In this document: in pieces, positions 1 to 8,949 of the stretch | How positions within the stretch are numbered: the first letter of the stretch is position 1 | How the letters are laid out: every line of letters starts with the position of its first letter | DNA from: DATIHQ01 sp035480535 | Lineage (GTDB): Bacteria > Chlamydiota > Chlamydiia > Chlamydiales > SM23-39 | NCBI GenBank assembly: GCA_035480535.1 | Contig: DATIHQ010000022.1 | Span: forward strand, 1-29,208 | Length of the DNA: 29,208 bases | Reading direction: 5' to 3' | Translations under genes and position numbers: made by a program | The notes under the pieces: generated by a model | Told to the model about the DNA's origin: nothing | The model's input: the letters and a program-made list of their open reading frames with translations, nothing else | Database searches by the model: none

Positions 1-555
1 AGTGTGACGCTCCACGGAACGTTGGTGGAAGTGTTTGGCGTGGGGGTTTTGATTCAGGGAGAATCGTCGGTGGGAAAAAGCGAAGCGGCTCTGGGATTGA
101 TCGAGAGGGGACACCGGTTGATTTCCGATGATGTGGTTCGGGTTAAGAAGAAAGAGGGTTCCTATTTAGTGGGTTCGGGACCTGAATTGACGCGCCACTT
201 AATGGAAATCCGAGGCATTGGGATCATCAATGTCGCTCATCTGTATGGAGCGGTTTGCGTTCGCCCCGATAAAGGGATCGATATTGTCGTGAAACTCGAA
301 GAATGGGATGACCAACATTTTTATGATCGAGTCGGTCTCGATGAGAAGTTCATCGACATTTTGGGAATTAGCGTCCCTTATCATGTGCTGCCCGTCAAGC
401 CGGGCCGCGATGTCGTTTTACTTCTCGAGACGATCGCACTGAATCATCGCTTAAAAGACATGGGATATAATTCCGCTAAGGAATTCAACGCAAAACTTTT
501 GGAAACGATCGCTCGTAGACAGAAAAAAAGGATCTCACGTGAAAATCGTGCGTAA
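1..555 (+). CDS. hprK: HPr kinase/phosphorylase, C-terminal part (5' truncated by window edge)
   Basis: The bifunctional HprK/P phosphorylates HPr on the regulatory serine with ATP or PPi and reverses the reaction by phosphorolysis, in the cytoplasm. The visible part is the catalytic domain. It has the P-loop GESSVGKS, the Asp pair in the SDDVV segment, and the family signature EIRGIGIINV. The frame is already open at base 1, with Ser then Val ahead of T-L-H-G, so the GTG at 4 is probably an internal codon. Family members run to about 310 residues, so the N-terminal domain of about 130 residues lies outside the window. The gene overlaps ptsH, its substrate gene, by 17 bases, which points to a single transcript. 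No PTS sugar permease is visible nearby, which suggests a regulatory rather than a transport PTS. Confidence 0.95.
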   Translation, partial: SVTLHGTLVEVFGVGVLIQGESSVGKSEAALGLIERGHRLISDDVVRVKKKEGSYLVGSGPELTRHLMEIRGIGIINVAHLYGAVCVRPDKGIDIVVKLEEWDDQHFYDRVGLDEKFIDILGISVPYHVLPVKPGRDVVLLLETIALNHRLKDMGYNSAKEFNAKLLETIARRQKKRISRENRA

Positions 556-808
556 AGTCAAAGTGAAAAATTCGTTGGGGCTTCATACGAGGCCCGCCGC
601 TGCTATTGTAAAATTGCTTCAACCGCGCAAATCATCTGTTTTCTTTACCTACAAAAATGAAACGATCAATGCGCGAAGTATCATGAGCATTTTGATGTTA
701 GCGGCAAAGAAAAATGCGCTTATCGTCGTTACAGTAGAAGGGGAGGATGCCGAAGCCACCGTGGAGCATCTCGCCGCCGCATTTGAATTGGAGTTTGGGG
801 AAAAGTAA
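539..808 (+). CDS. ptsH: Phosphocarrier protein HPr
   Basis: This is an 89-residue HPr, the phosphocarrier between enzyme I and PTS acceptors and the target of HprK. The active-site histidine is His16 in the G-L-H-T-R-P-A motif. The regulatory serine is Ser47 in N-A-R-S-I-M-S, followed by the usual hydrophobic helix ILML. Translation probably starts at a GTG (539), with an AGGA Shine-Dalgarno six bases upstream inside the hprK 3' end. The stop codon TAA shares its last base with the ATG of ptsI (TAATG), so coupled translation is likely. Retention of the serine fits the presence of hprK immediately upstream. Confidence 0.96.
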   Translation: MKIVRKVKVKNSLGLHTRPAAAIVKLLQPRKSSVFFTYKNETINARSIMSILMLAAKKNALIVVTVEGEDAEATVEHLAAAFELEFGEK

Positions 809-2577
809 TGTCCGATCATGGCGAAGAAGTCATTCTGCGCGGGCTGCCGATCAGTAAAGGGATCGGCATTGGCTTTCCCGTTTTCTTCGCAACAGTGGAT
901 GATGAAATCCCCGAAATCTCCATTTCAAAAAAAGAGATCGATAAAGAGATCGATCGCTATCGCAGAGCGCTTGATTTAAGCCGCCAAGATGTGGAAAAGC
1001 TGCAGAAGATGTCGCTCCATGAAGGGCCGCCTGAAATCGTCTCCATTTTGGGAACGCATCTGGAAATGATGCAAGATCCCCTCATTACAAGCGTGATTGA
1101 GGATCGGATTCGGGAGAATCAACAAAATACAGAATCAATTTTCCGCGTATTGATCGAAGAATATAAACAGCGCTTTAGCACTTTGACGGACAATTATTTC
1201 CAAGAGAGGGTGCGCGATATTGTCGATGTCTCAAGACGCATTCTCGGCCACTTACGCCCGCTCGAACGAGTGCGCATGGCGGAGATGCCCAATAACTCGG
1301 TGATTTTAACCCATGAACTCGTCCCTTCTGAAACGGTGGAGGCAAATGCCTCGCTGGTCAGCGGATTTGTCACTGCAGCGGGCGGGATCACTTCTCACGC
1401 AGCCATCATTGCGAGAGCCAAGGGGATTCCCTACGTCGCGAATGTAGACATAAAATTGCTGAAGCGGATCGAACTTCACTCGATCATCGTCGATGGCTCG
1501 CAAGGCATTGTCATCATCAACCCTTCCAAACAATCGCTGAAAAAGTATCAGGAGTTGAAGAGGGGCTATCTTGAAAATTACAAATTGCTGAAGAGCGCCT
1601 CCCATCTAAAAGGGGAGACGATCGACGGATATGAGGTGAGGATTTTCGCTAATCTGGAAAATCCCAAAGAGATCGATCTCTTGCTGAAAAATGGGGCCAA
1701 TGGAATTGGTCTTTTCCGCTCCGAGTATCTCTTCCTTTCTAGAGCTGAATTCCCCTCCGAAGAAGAGCAGTTTCTCATCTATAAGCGAATGGCCAAAGCG
1801 CTCAAGGGAAGGCCCCTCGTCATTCGGGTCTTTGACATTGGGGGGGATAAAAAGATCAACCTCCTTCCCGATCATCCCGATGCCAAATATTTCGAAGACA
1901 TTGGCGATGAAATGAACCCCGCTTTGGGATGCAGGGCGATCCGTTTCTTGCTTCGCTACCCCGAACTTTTAGATACGCAGCTCAGGGCGATCCTCCGAGC
2001 GAGCGCCTTTGGGGATATCCATGTTCTCATCCCAATGGTTTCCGATATTTCCGAGCTGCGCGAAGTGCGCGAGCGGATGAAAAGGGTGCGGGAAGAATTA
2101 GCGACTAAGAATGTCAAAATGGCCAAGGAGATTCCGATTGGCTGCATGATTGAAGTGCCCTCCAGCGCCATCATGTGCGACGCTCTTTCTCAAGAAGCCG
2201 ATTTTCTCTCGATTGGGACCAACGATCTCATTCAATATGTCCTGGCAGCAGACCGGAGCAATCCGGCCACCTCTGACATCTATTTCTCCACCCATCCCAG
2301 CATTTTGCGCCTCATCCGGATGGTGGTCTCTTCGGCCAATAGCGCTCGCAAGCCCGTGATTCTCTGCGGAGAAAGCGCCGCAGATCCCGCGATGATCCCC
2401 ATTCTCATTGGACTGGGCATTCGGGAATTCTCTGTTGCGGCCCGCCACATTCCTCTCGTCAAACACACCATTCGCAAATGGCGCATCCTCGAAGCCTGCC
2501 GTCTCGCTGAAGGGGCTCTCGAATATGTCTCCGCCAAAGAACTAAAACAATTCCTAGCCACCGAAACCGTCCGTTAG
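808..2577 (+). CDS. ptsI: Phosphoenolpyruvate-protein phosphotransferase (PTS enzyme I)
   Basis: Enzyme I, 589 residues and full length for the family, transfers phosphate from PEP to its own histidine and then to HPr. Order of domains: an N-terminal HPr-binding/swivel region, the phosphohistidine motif GGITSHAAIIARAKG with His197, then a PEP-binding TIM barrel. The barrel shows LFRSEYLFL, GCRAIRFLL, GCMIEVPSSA, SIGTNDLIQY and the catalytic-cysteine motif CGESAADP. It overlaps ptsH by one base (TAATG). It is the last gene of the hprK-ptsH-ptsI group and converges on ybaB-dnaX across an inverted repeat that could terminate both transcripts. I recall the same ptsH-ptsI/ybaB-dnaX neighbourhood in Chlamydia. 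Confidence 0.97.
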   Translation: MSDHGEEVILRGLPISKGIGIGFPVFFATVDDEIPEISISKKEIDKEIDRYRRALDLSRQDVEKLQKMSLHEGPPEIVSILGTHLEMMQDPLITSVIEDRIRENQQNTESIFRVLIEEYKQRFSTLTDNYFQERVRDIVDVSRRILGHLRPLERVRMAEMPNNSVILTHELVPSETVEANASLVSGFVTAAGGITSHAAIIARAKGIPYVANVDIKLLKRIELHSIIVDGSQGIVIINPSKQSLKKYQELKRGYLENYKLLKSASHLKGETIDGYEVRIFANLENPKEIDLLLKNGANGIGLFRSEYLFLSRAEFPSEEEQFLIYKRMAKALKGRPLVIRVFDIGGDKKINLLPDHPDAKYFEDIGDEMNPALGCRAIRFLLRYPELLDTQLRAILRASAFGDIHVLIPMVSDISELREVRERMKRVREELATKNVKMAKEIPIGCMIEVPSSAIMCDALSQEADFLSIGTNDLIQYVLAADRSNPATSDIYFSTHPSILRLIRMVVSSANSARKPVILCGESAADPAMIPILIGLGIREFSVAARHIPLVKHTIRKWRILEACRLAEGALEYVSAKELKQFLATETVR

Positions 2578-2611
2578 GCTCAGGTGTAATTAACGGGCTT
2601 AGGATCTGGGA

Positions 2612-2795
2612 CGTAATGCGAATATCAGCGCAGAGGGAAAGGGCAGAGTGAGAGAGGACGCAGAGGAAAAAAAAGCCGGGACCCTGCCCGGAGTTAGAGA
2701 GGCGCCCTCTCTTCCTCCAGACGTAGTCTGCCAACTTAATTCTCTGCGATCTTTCTATCTCTGCCCCCTACCTCTGCGCTGATATTCGTATTACG
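2612..2795. repeat. Imperfect long inverted repeat between ptsI and ybaB
   Basis: Bases 2612-2636 are the reverse complement of 2771-2795 with one mismatch in 25. Pairing continues inward with GGGCAGAG and CGCAGAG blocks opposite matching CTCTGCCC and CTCTGCG blocks. The centre holds three small hairpins: CCGGG/CCCGG near 2677-2692, AGAGAGG-CGC-CCTCTCT near 2696-2713, and AGAC-GTA-GTCT near 2720-2730. It contains no credible gene. It lies between two convergent genes, so it may act as a bidirectional terminator, but the CAGAG-rich arms resemble the element at 6869-6968 and suggest a dispersed repeat family. Confidence 0.8.
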
Positions 2796-2824
2796 GCTCA
2801 CTTCTTAAGTCTGTTTGATAACTA

Positions 2825-3115
2825 CTAGCCCCAGGGCATTTTGGGGAGTGTTGGATTTTGGCTTTCGATTTTCTTGGCCGCATCGTCAAAAGCGCCTAAA
2901 ATCAAGTCTTGCAAGCCCTCAATGTCATCGCGATTGACGCAATCGGGCTGGATTACAATCTTTTTCAATGCCTTCGCGCCATTCAAAGTGACCTTGACCA
3001 GTCCATTGCCGGCGCTTCCCTCGACCATTGTATCTTCGAGTTTATCTTTCATTTGGCCGAACTGCTCTTGCATCATTCGAGCCTGCTTTTTCATTTTGGA
3101 AAATCCACTTCCCAT
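2825..3115 (-). CDS. ybaB: YbaB/EbfC-family nucleoid-associated protein
   Basis: This is a 96-residue protein of the YbaB/EbfC DNA-binding family, which forms small dimers that bind DNA and are usually encoded next to dnaX. It shows the typical Met/Lys/Gln-rich N-terminal helix (KKQARMMQEQFGQMKDKL) and the conserved G-L-V-K-V-T-x-N-G core. The C-terminal helix follows with D-D-A-A-K-K. It begins 7 bases after the dnaX stop, so the two genes are almost certainly co-transcribed. An AGGAGAGAC sequence just upstream of the ATG serves as ribosome binding site. Confidence 0.92.
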   Translation of the reverse strand: MGSGFSKMKKQARMMQEQFGQMKDKLEDTMVEGSAGNGLVKVTLNGAKALKKIVIQPDCVNRDDIEGLQDLILGAFDDAAKKIESQNPTLPKMPWG

Positions 3116-3122
3116 GTCTCTC

Positions 3123-4628
<1,506 letters not shown>

Positions 4629-4727
4629 GTATCTTATTTTCAGTTGCTTGCGTTTTAATAGCTCTAGGAATTGATTATACAGGTTTAGAAATTTTAGAGT
4701 AAATCGAGAATTTGTTATAGTAACACT

Positions 4728-6860
4728 ATGTACAATAATCGAGATCGGATCCGGAATGAGTGGCAGCAGTGGCTCGCCTCCAATAACCGGGGATGGCGCC
4801 TCGTGGTGGGCTTTGTCTGCGCCATCTGCCTGGCTCTCTTTCTTCATTTCCGCGAAGTGCGGCTCGAAGTGCTCGAGCTGAACACGACTGCGGGCCGCTA
4901 CATTGTCGCTCAGACAGACTTTGAATTTCCCGATTATGAGACGACGATTGTCTTGAAGCAACAGGCGATGCAAGATGTCGGCAAGATCTTCCAAATCGAC
5001 GATAAGCAGATCCGCGAGGCGCGCTACCAGCTAGAAGATACGTTGATTCACAATAAAGAGTGGCGCCGCGCAGCGCCATCGAGCACGTTTGAAGAAATGT
5101 ACAAAGCGGCCGATCAATTGGAAACTCATCTTCTGGAGGCCCGTTTTACCGATCCCCGCACCATCCAAAAAATCAAAGAGCTCAATCTCTCCGATTCTTC
5201 TTATTTTGAATTCATTCCCGAAGAAACAGAGGCCTCCATCGTCCTTCCAGATGATTTTTGGAACCGGATCACCCAATTGGTCCTCCAAAATGATGCGTTT
5301 CATCGCGAAGCAGTCTTCTATGTGGTCCGCTCCTTTCAAGAAAGAGGGTGGATTCTCTCTGAAGACATCGCCCTGGAACATTCGCTACGCGCTCAAGTGA
5401 GCCGGACTGTTCCTGAAAAACTCACCCGCATGCAAGCGGGAACGCGCCTGATCGATCAAGGAGAACGAATCACCTCGCGCCATTTGACCATGATGCAGGC
5501 GATGAAACAGGCGATCTCTGAAAATCGAAGGCTTTGGGATCCTCTCACCATCATCGCGAGTCTACTTCTCTCGGTGATTTTTATTTCGATCAGCGCCCTT
5601 TATTTCCGGATCAGCCAACCCAGCTTCATCCGCTCGCTGCAGCAAATCGCTCTTTTTGTTTGCATTGTCATCCTAACGCTCCTCTTTGCCAAGCTGACGG
5701 AATATGTCCTTTTGAAGAGCACTTCCAGCGTCATTGAGGCGGTGCGCTACCCGATTGTGGCTCCTTTCGCGACGATTCTGATTTGCATTCTCCTCTCGCC
5801 CCGCACAGCTCTTTTCGCCGCGACTTTCCTCTCGATCATCCTCTCGGTCAGCCTCGCCGTCGATCACAGCCGATTTCTCGTCCTCAACCTCGTCACCTCG
5901 ATCGTCGTCATCATCAGCACGCGGGGACTCCGCAAGAGAAAAGAAGTCTTTGGCGTCTGCATGAAATCATGGCTCAGCTCCATTCCCGTTCTCTACGCCT
6001 ATGCGCTCAGCGAAAATCACCTCATGAGCTATTCCCTTCTAAACGACATCAGCGCCTCTTTTGTCTTTCTCATGGCGACAGCTGTGATCGTCGTGGGCCT
6101 TCTTCCCGCGCTCGAGTCGCTCTTTGGTACTCTCACCGACATGACCCTCATGGAATACATGGATCCCAGCAATGAACTCCTCCATCAATTTGCCATTGAA
6201 GTGCCGGGAACCTATCAACACAGCCTTGTCCTCGGCAATTTAGCTGAAACTTGTGCCCAATCGATCGGGGCCAATGGTCTCTTCTGTCGAGCGGCAACCC
6301 TCTATCACGACATTGGCAAAATCAACAACCCCCAATTCTACACCGAAAATCAACAAGGCACCGTCAATATCCATCAACTCCTCACTCCTCTCGAGTCAGC
6401 TCAAGTGATCATCTCCCATGTAACTGATGGAGAAGCGCTCGCCAAAAAACATCATCTCCCCCAATCGTTCATCGACATCATCCTAGAGCATCATGGAACC
6501 ACCCTCGTCTACTATTTCTATCGCAAGCAGCTTGAATTAAAAGGGGGCAGAGCCGACGAAGTCGATGAAAAGCAATTCCGCTATCCGGGCCCAAAACCGC
6601 GCACCAAAGAGTCAGCCATCGTCATGATTTGCGACACCATTGAAGCTGCTTCCCGTTCCATGGATGAGATCAGCGAATCCACGCTCATTGAACTCATTGA
6701 CCGCCTCGTCGCCGAAAAGGCGGAAGATGGGCAATTCGACGACTGCCAGCTCACTTTTGAAGAGCTCGGCCGCGTCAAACGAACCCTCGTCAAAACGCTC
6801 CTCCTCACCCACCACATCCGGATCAAGTACCCTAAAAAAGAAAAACCCTCCCATGCATGA
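4728..6860 (+). CDS. 7TM-HD family phosphodiesterase (PgpH-like, putative c-di-AMP hydrolase)
   Basis: 710 residues. A single membrane segment (about 25-43) is followed by an extracytoplasmic domain of about 220 residues (7TMR-HDED type). A cluster of membrane helices then spans roughly 266-470, and a cytoplasmic HD domain follows. The HD metal-binding set is visible: the helix GTYQHSLVLGNLAE, His527-Asp528 in LYHDIGKINNP, the conserved ISHVTDG, and EHHGTTLVYYFY. Listeria PgpH, with this architecture, hydrolyses cyclic di-AMP, and chlamydiae make c-di-AMP, so this activity is a reasonable inference. The gene is divergent from dnaX with a 99-bp gap. Its last codons overlap one copy of a 13-bp direct repeat whose other copy is the start of msrA. 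Confidence 0.85.
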   Translation: MYNNRDRIRNEWQQWLASNNRGWRLVVGFVCAICLALFLHFREVRLEVLELNTTAGRYIVAQTDFEFPDYETTIVLKQQAMQDVGKIFQIDDKQIREARYQLEDTLIHNKEWRRAAPSSTFEEMYKAADQLETHLLEARFTDPRTIQKIKELNLSDSSYFEFIPEETEASIVLPDDFWNRITQLVLQNDAFHREAVFYVVRSFQERGWILSEDIALEHSLRAQVSRTVPEKLTRMQAGTRLIDQGERITSRHLTMMQAMKQAISENRRLWDPLTIIASLLLSVIFISISALYFRISQPSFIRSLQQIALFVCIVILTLLFAKLTEYVLLKSTSSVIEAVRYPIVAPFATILICILLSPRTALFAATFLSIILSVSLAVDHSRFLVLNLVTSIVVIISTRGLRKRKEVFGVCMKSWLSSIPVLYAYALSENHLMSYSLLNDISASFVFLMATAVIVVGLLPALESLFGTLTDMTLMEYMDPSNELLHQFAIEVPGTYQHSLVLGNLAETCAQSIGANGLFCRAATLYHDIGKINNPQFYTENQQGTVNIHQLLTPLESAQVIISHVTDGEALAKKHHLPQSFIDIILEHHGTTLVYYFYRKQLELKGGRADEVDEKQFRYPGPKPRTKESAIVMICDTIEAASRSMDEISESTLIELIDRLVAEKAEDGQFDDCQLTFEELGRVKRTLVKTLLLTHHIRIKYPKKEKPSHA

Positions 6861-6865
6861 AAAAG
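6853..6865 (+). repeat. 13-bp direct repeat, left copy (end of pgpH-like gene)
   Basis: ATGCATGAAAAAG, identical to 6989-7001. It includes the TGA stop of the pgpH-like gene. It flanks the inverted repeat on the left and looks like one half of a target duplication. Confidence 0.8.
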
Positions 6866-6868
6866 ATA

Positions 6869-6968
6869 TTAACCACAGAGATCACAGAGAGCACAGAGGC
6901 GGGTGGAAGCCCCCCGCGCCCCCCATTTTTTTCTTTTTCTCGGTGTTCTCGGTGGGCTCGGTGGTAAA
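6869..6968. repeat. CACAGAG-type inverted repeat element between pgpH-like gene and msrA
   Basis: The left arm 6869-6898 is three 10-base units of the form CACAGAG plus spacer. The right arm 6939-6968 is its imperfect reverse complement (23 of 30 positions pair). Between them lies a G- or C-rich stretch with runs of C. Repeats built on CACAGAG are scattered in many environmental genomes. Here the element sits between two co-directional genes and is bordered by 13-bp direct repeats. Small open frames that cross it on both strands consist of repeat and are not credible genes. Confidence 0.8.
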
Positions 6969-6988
6969 TTTTTTTAGCGGAGGCTTCT

Positions 6989-7001
6989 ATGCATGAAAAA
7001 G
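6989..7001 (+). repeat. 13-bp direct repeat, right copy (start of msrA)
   Basis: ATGCATGAAAAAG, identical to 6853-6865. This copy is the first four codons of msrA. The GGAGG ribosome binding site of msrA (6979-6983) lies just outside it, on the element side. Confidence 0.8.
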
Positions 7002-7450
7002 CCACTTTTGCGGCAGGGTGTTTTTGGGGCATTGAGACGGAATTCCGCAAACTGCCCGGCGTCATCGATGCGCAAGTGGGCTACACGGGCGGCCACACGA
7101 AAAATCCCACCTACAACGAAGTGTGCGGCGGCCAAACAGGCCACGCCGAAGCCGTAGAAATCCTCTTCGATCCCAAGATCATCTCCTATGAAAAACTCCT
7201 CGCTCTCTTTTGGCGCATCCACGACCCCACTTCCTACAATCGACAAGGCCCCGACATCGGCTCCCAATATCGCTCCGCCATCTTTACCCACAACGCCCAC
7301 CAACTCGAAGCCGCCCTCAAATCGAAAGCCGCCCTCGAAAAGTCAGGCCAACACATCGTCACCGAAATCGCCCCGGCCGGCCCCTTCTACCGCGCCGAGG
7401 AATATCATCAACGCTACCACGAAAAGCACGGCGGCAGCTGCGGGATCTAA
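6989..7450 (+). CDS. msrA: Peptide methionine (S)-S-oxide reductase
   Basis: Reduces the S-diastereomer of methionine sulfoxide in proteins with thioredoxin as electron donor. It is 153 residues, a normal length. The catalytic motif G-C-F-W-G has Cys11. Family blocks VGYTGG, PTYNEVCGGQTGHAEAV and F-W-x-I-H-D-P-T follow, then Q-Y-R-S-A and the tyrosine/histidine-rich end (AEEYHQRYHEKHGG). A C-terminal Cys in G-G-S-C-G is the likely resolving cysteine. The start ATG has GGAGG five bases upstream. No msrB domain is fused. The gene converges on the acetyltransferase gene with a 3-bp gap. Confidence 0.95.
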   Translation: MHEKATFAAGCFWGIETEFRKLPGVIDAQVGYTGGHTKNPTYNEVCGGQTGHAEAVEILFDPKIISYEKLLALFWRIHDPTSYNRQGPDIGSQYRSAIFTHNAHQLEAALKSKAALEKSGQHIVTEIAPAGPFYRAEEYHQRYHEKHGGSCGI

Positions 7451-7453
7451 CGC

Positions 7454-7990
7454 CTATTCCGCCATTTGGTAGTAGGCTTCTTTCTCCAATCGAAAGAGAA
7501 GAAGGTCTTTTCGCAAAGTCCCGCCGAGATGTTCATAGAAAGAAATCGCCTTCTCATTCCAGTCAAAGGCATGCCACTCCATTCTGCAACAGCCCATTTC
7601 TTTTGCGTAGCGGGCCAATTGTTTGAGCAATCCAGAACCAATGCCATGGCCTCTTTCAGAAGGCCTCACGTATAGATCATCGACATAGATCAAAGGAGTG
7701 CCCTGATGGCCGCTAAAACCATAGAAATAGAGAGCATAGCCCACAGTCCCATTTTGATTTTCTGCTAGCTCTACGTGGTAAAAAGGAGTTGGGCCAAACC
7801 CATAGCGCTGCAGATTTGCTTTCGTCACAGGCAAAATCTCTCGATCTTTCCCCTCAAACACGGCCAGCTCGCAAACAAGCTCATAGAGAACATCTAAATC
7901 TTCCAGCCGCGCCGGTCTTGTTCTAAAAGACTCGGTTTCCAGGCTATAAGCTTGACTGATCAGGAGCAAGAAATGGAGGATATATTTCAT
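7454..7990 (-). CDS. GNAT acetyltransferase, diamine/spermidine N-acetyltransferase-like, with signal-peptide-like N-terminus
   Basis: 178 residues. From residue 23 on it resembles eukaryotic SSAT/SAT2-type diamine acetyltransferases: RPARLEDLDVLYELVCELAVFE, then GFGPTPFYHVELAE. The acetyl-CoA loop is R-G-H-G-I-G, followed by DWNEKAISFYEHLGG and the end LEKEAYYQMAE. Acetylation of a small polyamine or a related amine is the likely role, but the substrate cannot be read from sequence. The first 17 residues (MKYILHFLLLISQAYS) look like a short signal peptide, which is odd for an acetyl-CoA enzyme. The start is supported by a 4-base ATGA overlap with the upstream gene, so the two are coupled. 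Confidence 0.85.
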   Translation of the reverse strand: MKYILHFLLLISQAYSLETESFRTRPARLEDLDVLYELVCELAVFEGKDREILPVTKANLQRYGFGPTPFYHVELAENQNGTVGYALYFYGFSGHQGTPLIYVDDLYVRPSERGHGIGSGLLKQLARYAKEMGCCRMEWHAFDWNEKAISFYEHLGGTLRKDLLLFRLEKEAYYQMAE

Positions 7991-8856
7991 AGTTTGTCAA
8001 AGACCAGGATGCTGCTTTTGAGCCAGAGATGCATGGGGTTTGCCAACCGTCTTAATTTCAAGGTGGCTTCTTCGTTATATTTACATCTATTCTCTCTCTC
8101 GAAAATGGCTATGATTTCCTTATTTGTATAACAATTGCTATTCGGTCCGGCTTGGCCTGGAATCGCGCAGCTCATGGCAATCTTACCGCCCGATTTTGTG
8201 AGATGGATCAGTTTTTTTATAAAGACCTCTTCCTCACCGGGCAGAGTTTTTGAAATCGCTTCAAAAGAAGTGACGAGATCGTATTTCTTTGCTGGCTGGA
8301 GTTCAGAAAGAGTGGCTAATTGAAGGTCTTTGTATTTATTCACTGAGGCTGGGCTAAAATCAAAACCATCCGCTTGAAAGCCCGCTTCTCTAAAGACTGC
8401 GGGATATTGCCCTCGTCCACCGCATTCGAAATCAGCAACTGAAACTGAAGAGGACCGGAAATAATGACGGCACAATCCCACGAGCGCGTCAGCGAGGTTT
8501 TCATTAAAATGGTTTGAGTGCACTGAGTTGTTCTTCCAGCCTTTTAGGCCCAGTTTCACATTAGGCACTCCCGTTAGACATCGAATTGCTTCTCCTTTCG
8601 GCATGCTCCACAGCGCTTTAGGAATCCAATCGGTATACACTCTTGTCCCATAGATGCTTCCAGGCAGGGCTGCCAGAGCTGCGAATCCAATAGTCCAAGG
8701 ATTAAAAAAACCCACTAAGGTCCTGGCGAGGATAGAAGCTACGAGGCTTGAAGCGGCAATAGACGTGGAAACCATGGGCCCGTAAATTTCAGAGGAAGTC
8801 AATGGTTTACTGGAAGCAGATTCGAATGCTCTTTGTCGCATCGTTACAGCGGTCAT
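7987..8856 (-). CDS. Membrane-anchored SAM-methyltransferase-like protein with N-terminal hydrophobic hairpin
   Basis: 289 residues. Residues 28-51 and 54-72 form two hydrophobic stretches separated by a tight N-P turn, a bilobed layout like that of chlamydial inclusion membrane proteins. From about 137 a class I SAM-dependent methyltransferase fold is suggested. Motif I is VADFECGGRGQ (140-150), followed by the acidic end of strand 2 (GFDFSP), YDLVTSFEAI (192-201), and a late LTKSGGKIAMS strand. Motif I is a little degenerate compared with the D-x-G-C-G norm. The ATG at 8856 has a strong AAAGGAG site five bases upstream. It is coupled to the acetyltransferase by an ATGA overlap. Substrate unknown; membrane topology is inferred. 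Confidence 0.6.
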   Translation of the reverse strand: MTAVTMRQRAFESASSKPLTSSEIYGPMVSTSIAASSLVASILARTLVGFFNPWTIGFAALAALPGSIYGTRVYTDWIPKALWSMPKGEAIRCLTGVPNVKLGLKGWKNNSVHSNHFNENLADALVGLCRHYFRSSSVSVADFECGGRGQYPAVFREAGFQADGFDFSPASVNKYKDLQLATLSELQPAKKYDLVTSFEAISKTLPGEEEVFIKKLIHLTKSGGKIAMSCAIPGQAGPNSNCYTNKEIIAIFERENRCKYNEEATLKLRRLANPMHLWLKSSILVFDKL

Positions 8857-8949
8857 AAAAACTCCTTTAACTTAAAGTGAGGAGAAGCTTTGCAATAAAT
8901 TTAATTTAGGTCAATCTGATTTGAACATTTCTTTGAGGAAGGGAAATGG

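Noticed and set aside
4693..4721. Possible promoter of the pgpH-like gene (TATAGT at 4716).
   Set aside because: The -10-like box is only six bases from the ATG and no acceptable -35 box accompanies it.
4629..4994. 122-codon N-terminal extension of the dnaX frame.
   Set aside because: It lies antisense to the pgpH-like gene, and the normal DnaX start (Y-Q-V-I-A-R-K-Y-R-P) follows the ATG at 4628.
6869..6968. Repeated CACAGAG decamers seen as a possible CRISPR array.
   Set aside because: Units are only about 10 bases with no unique spacers of regular length, they form inverted arms, and no cas genes are present.
6640..7065. Two open frames on opposite strands covering the end of the pgpH-like gene and the repeat.
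   Set aside because: Both consist of antisense or shifted frames of real genes plus repeat sequence, with no ribosome sites or recognisable domains.
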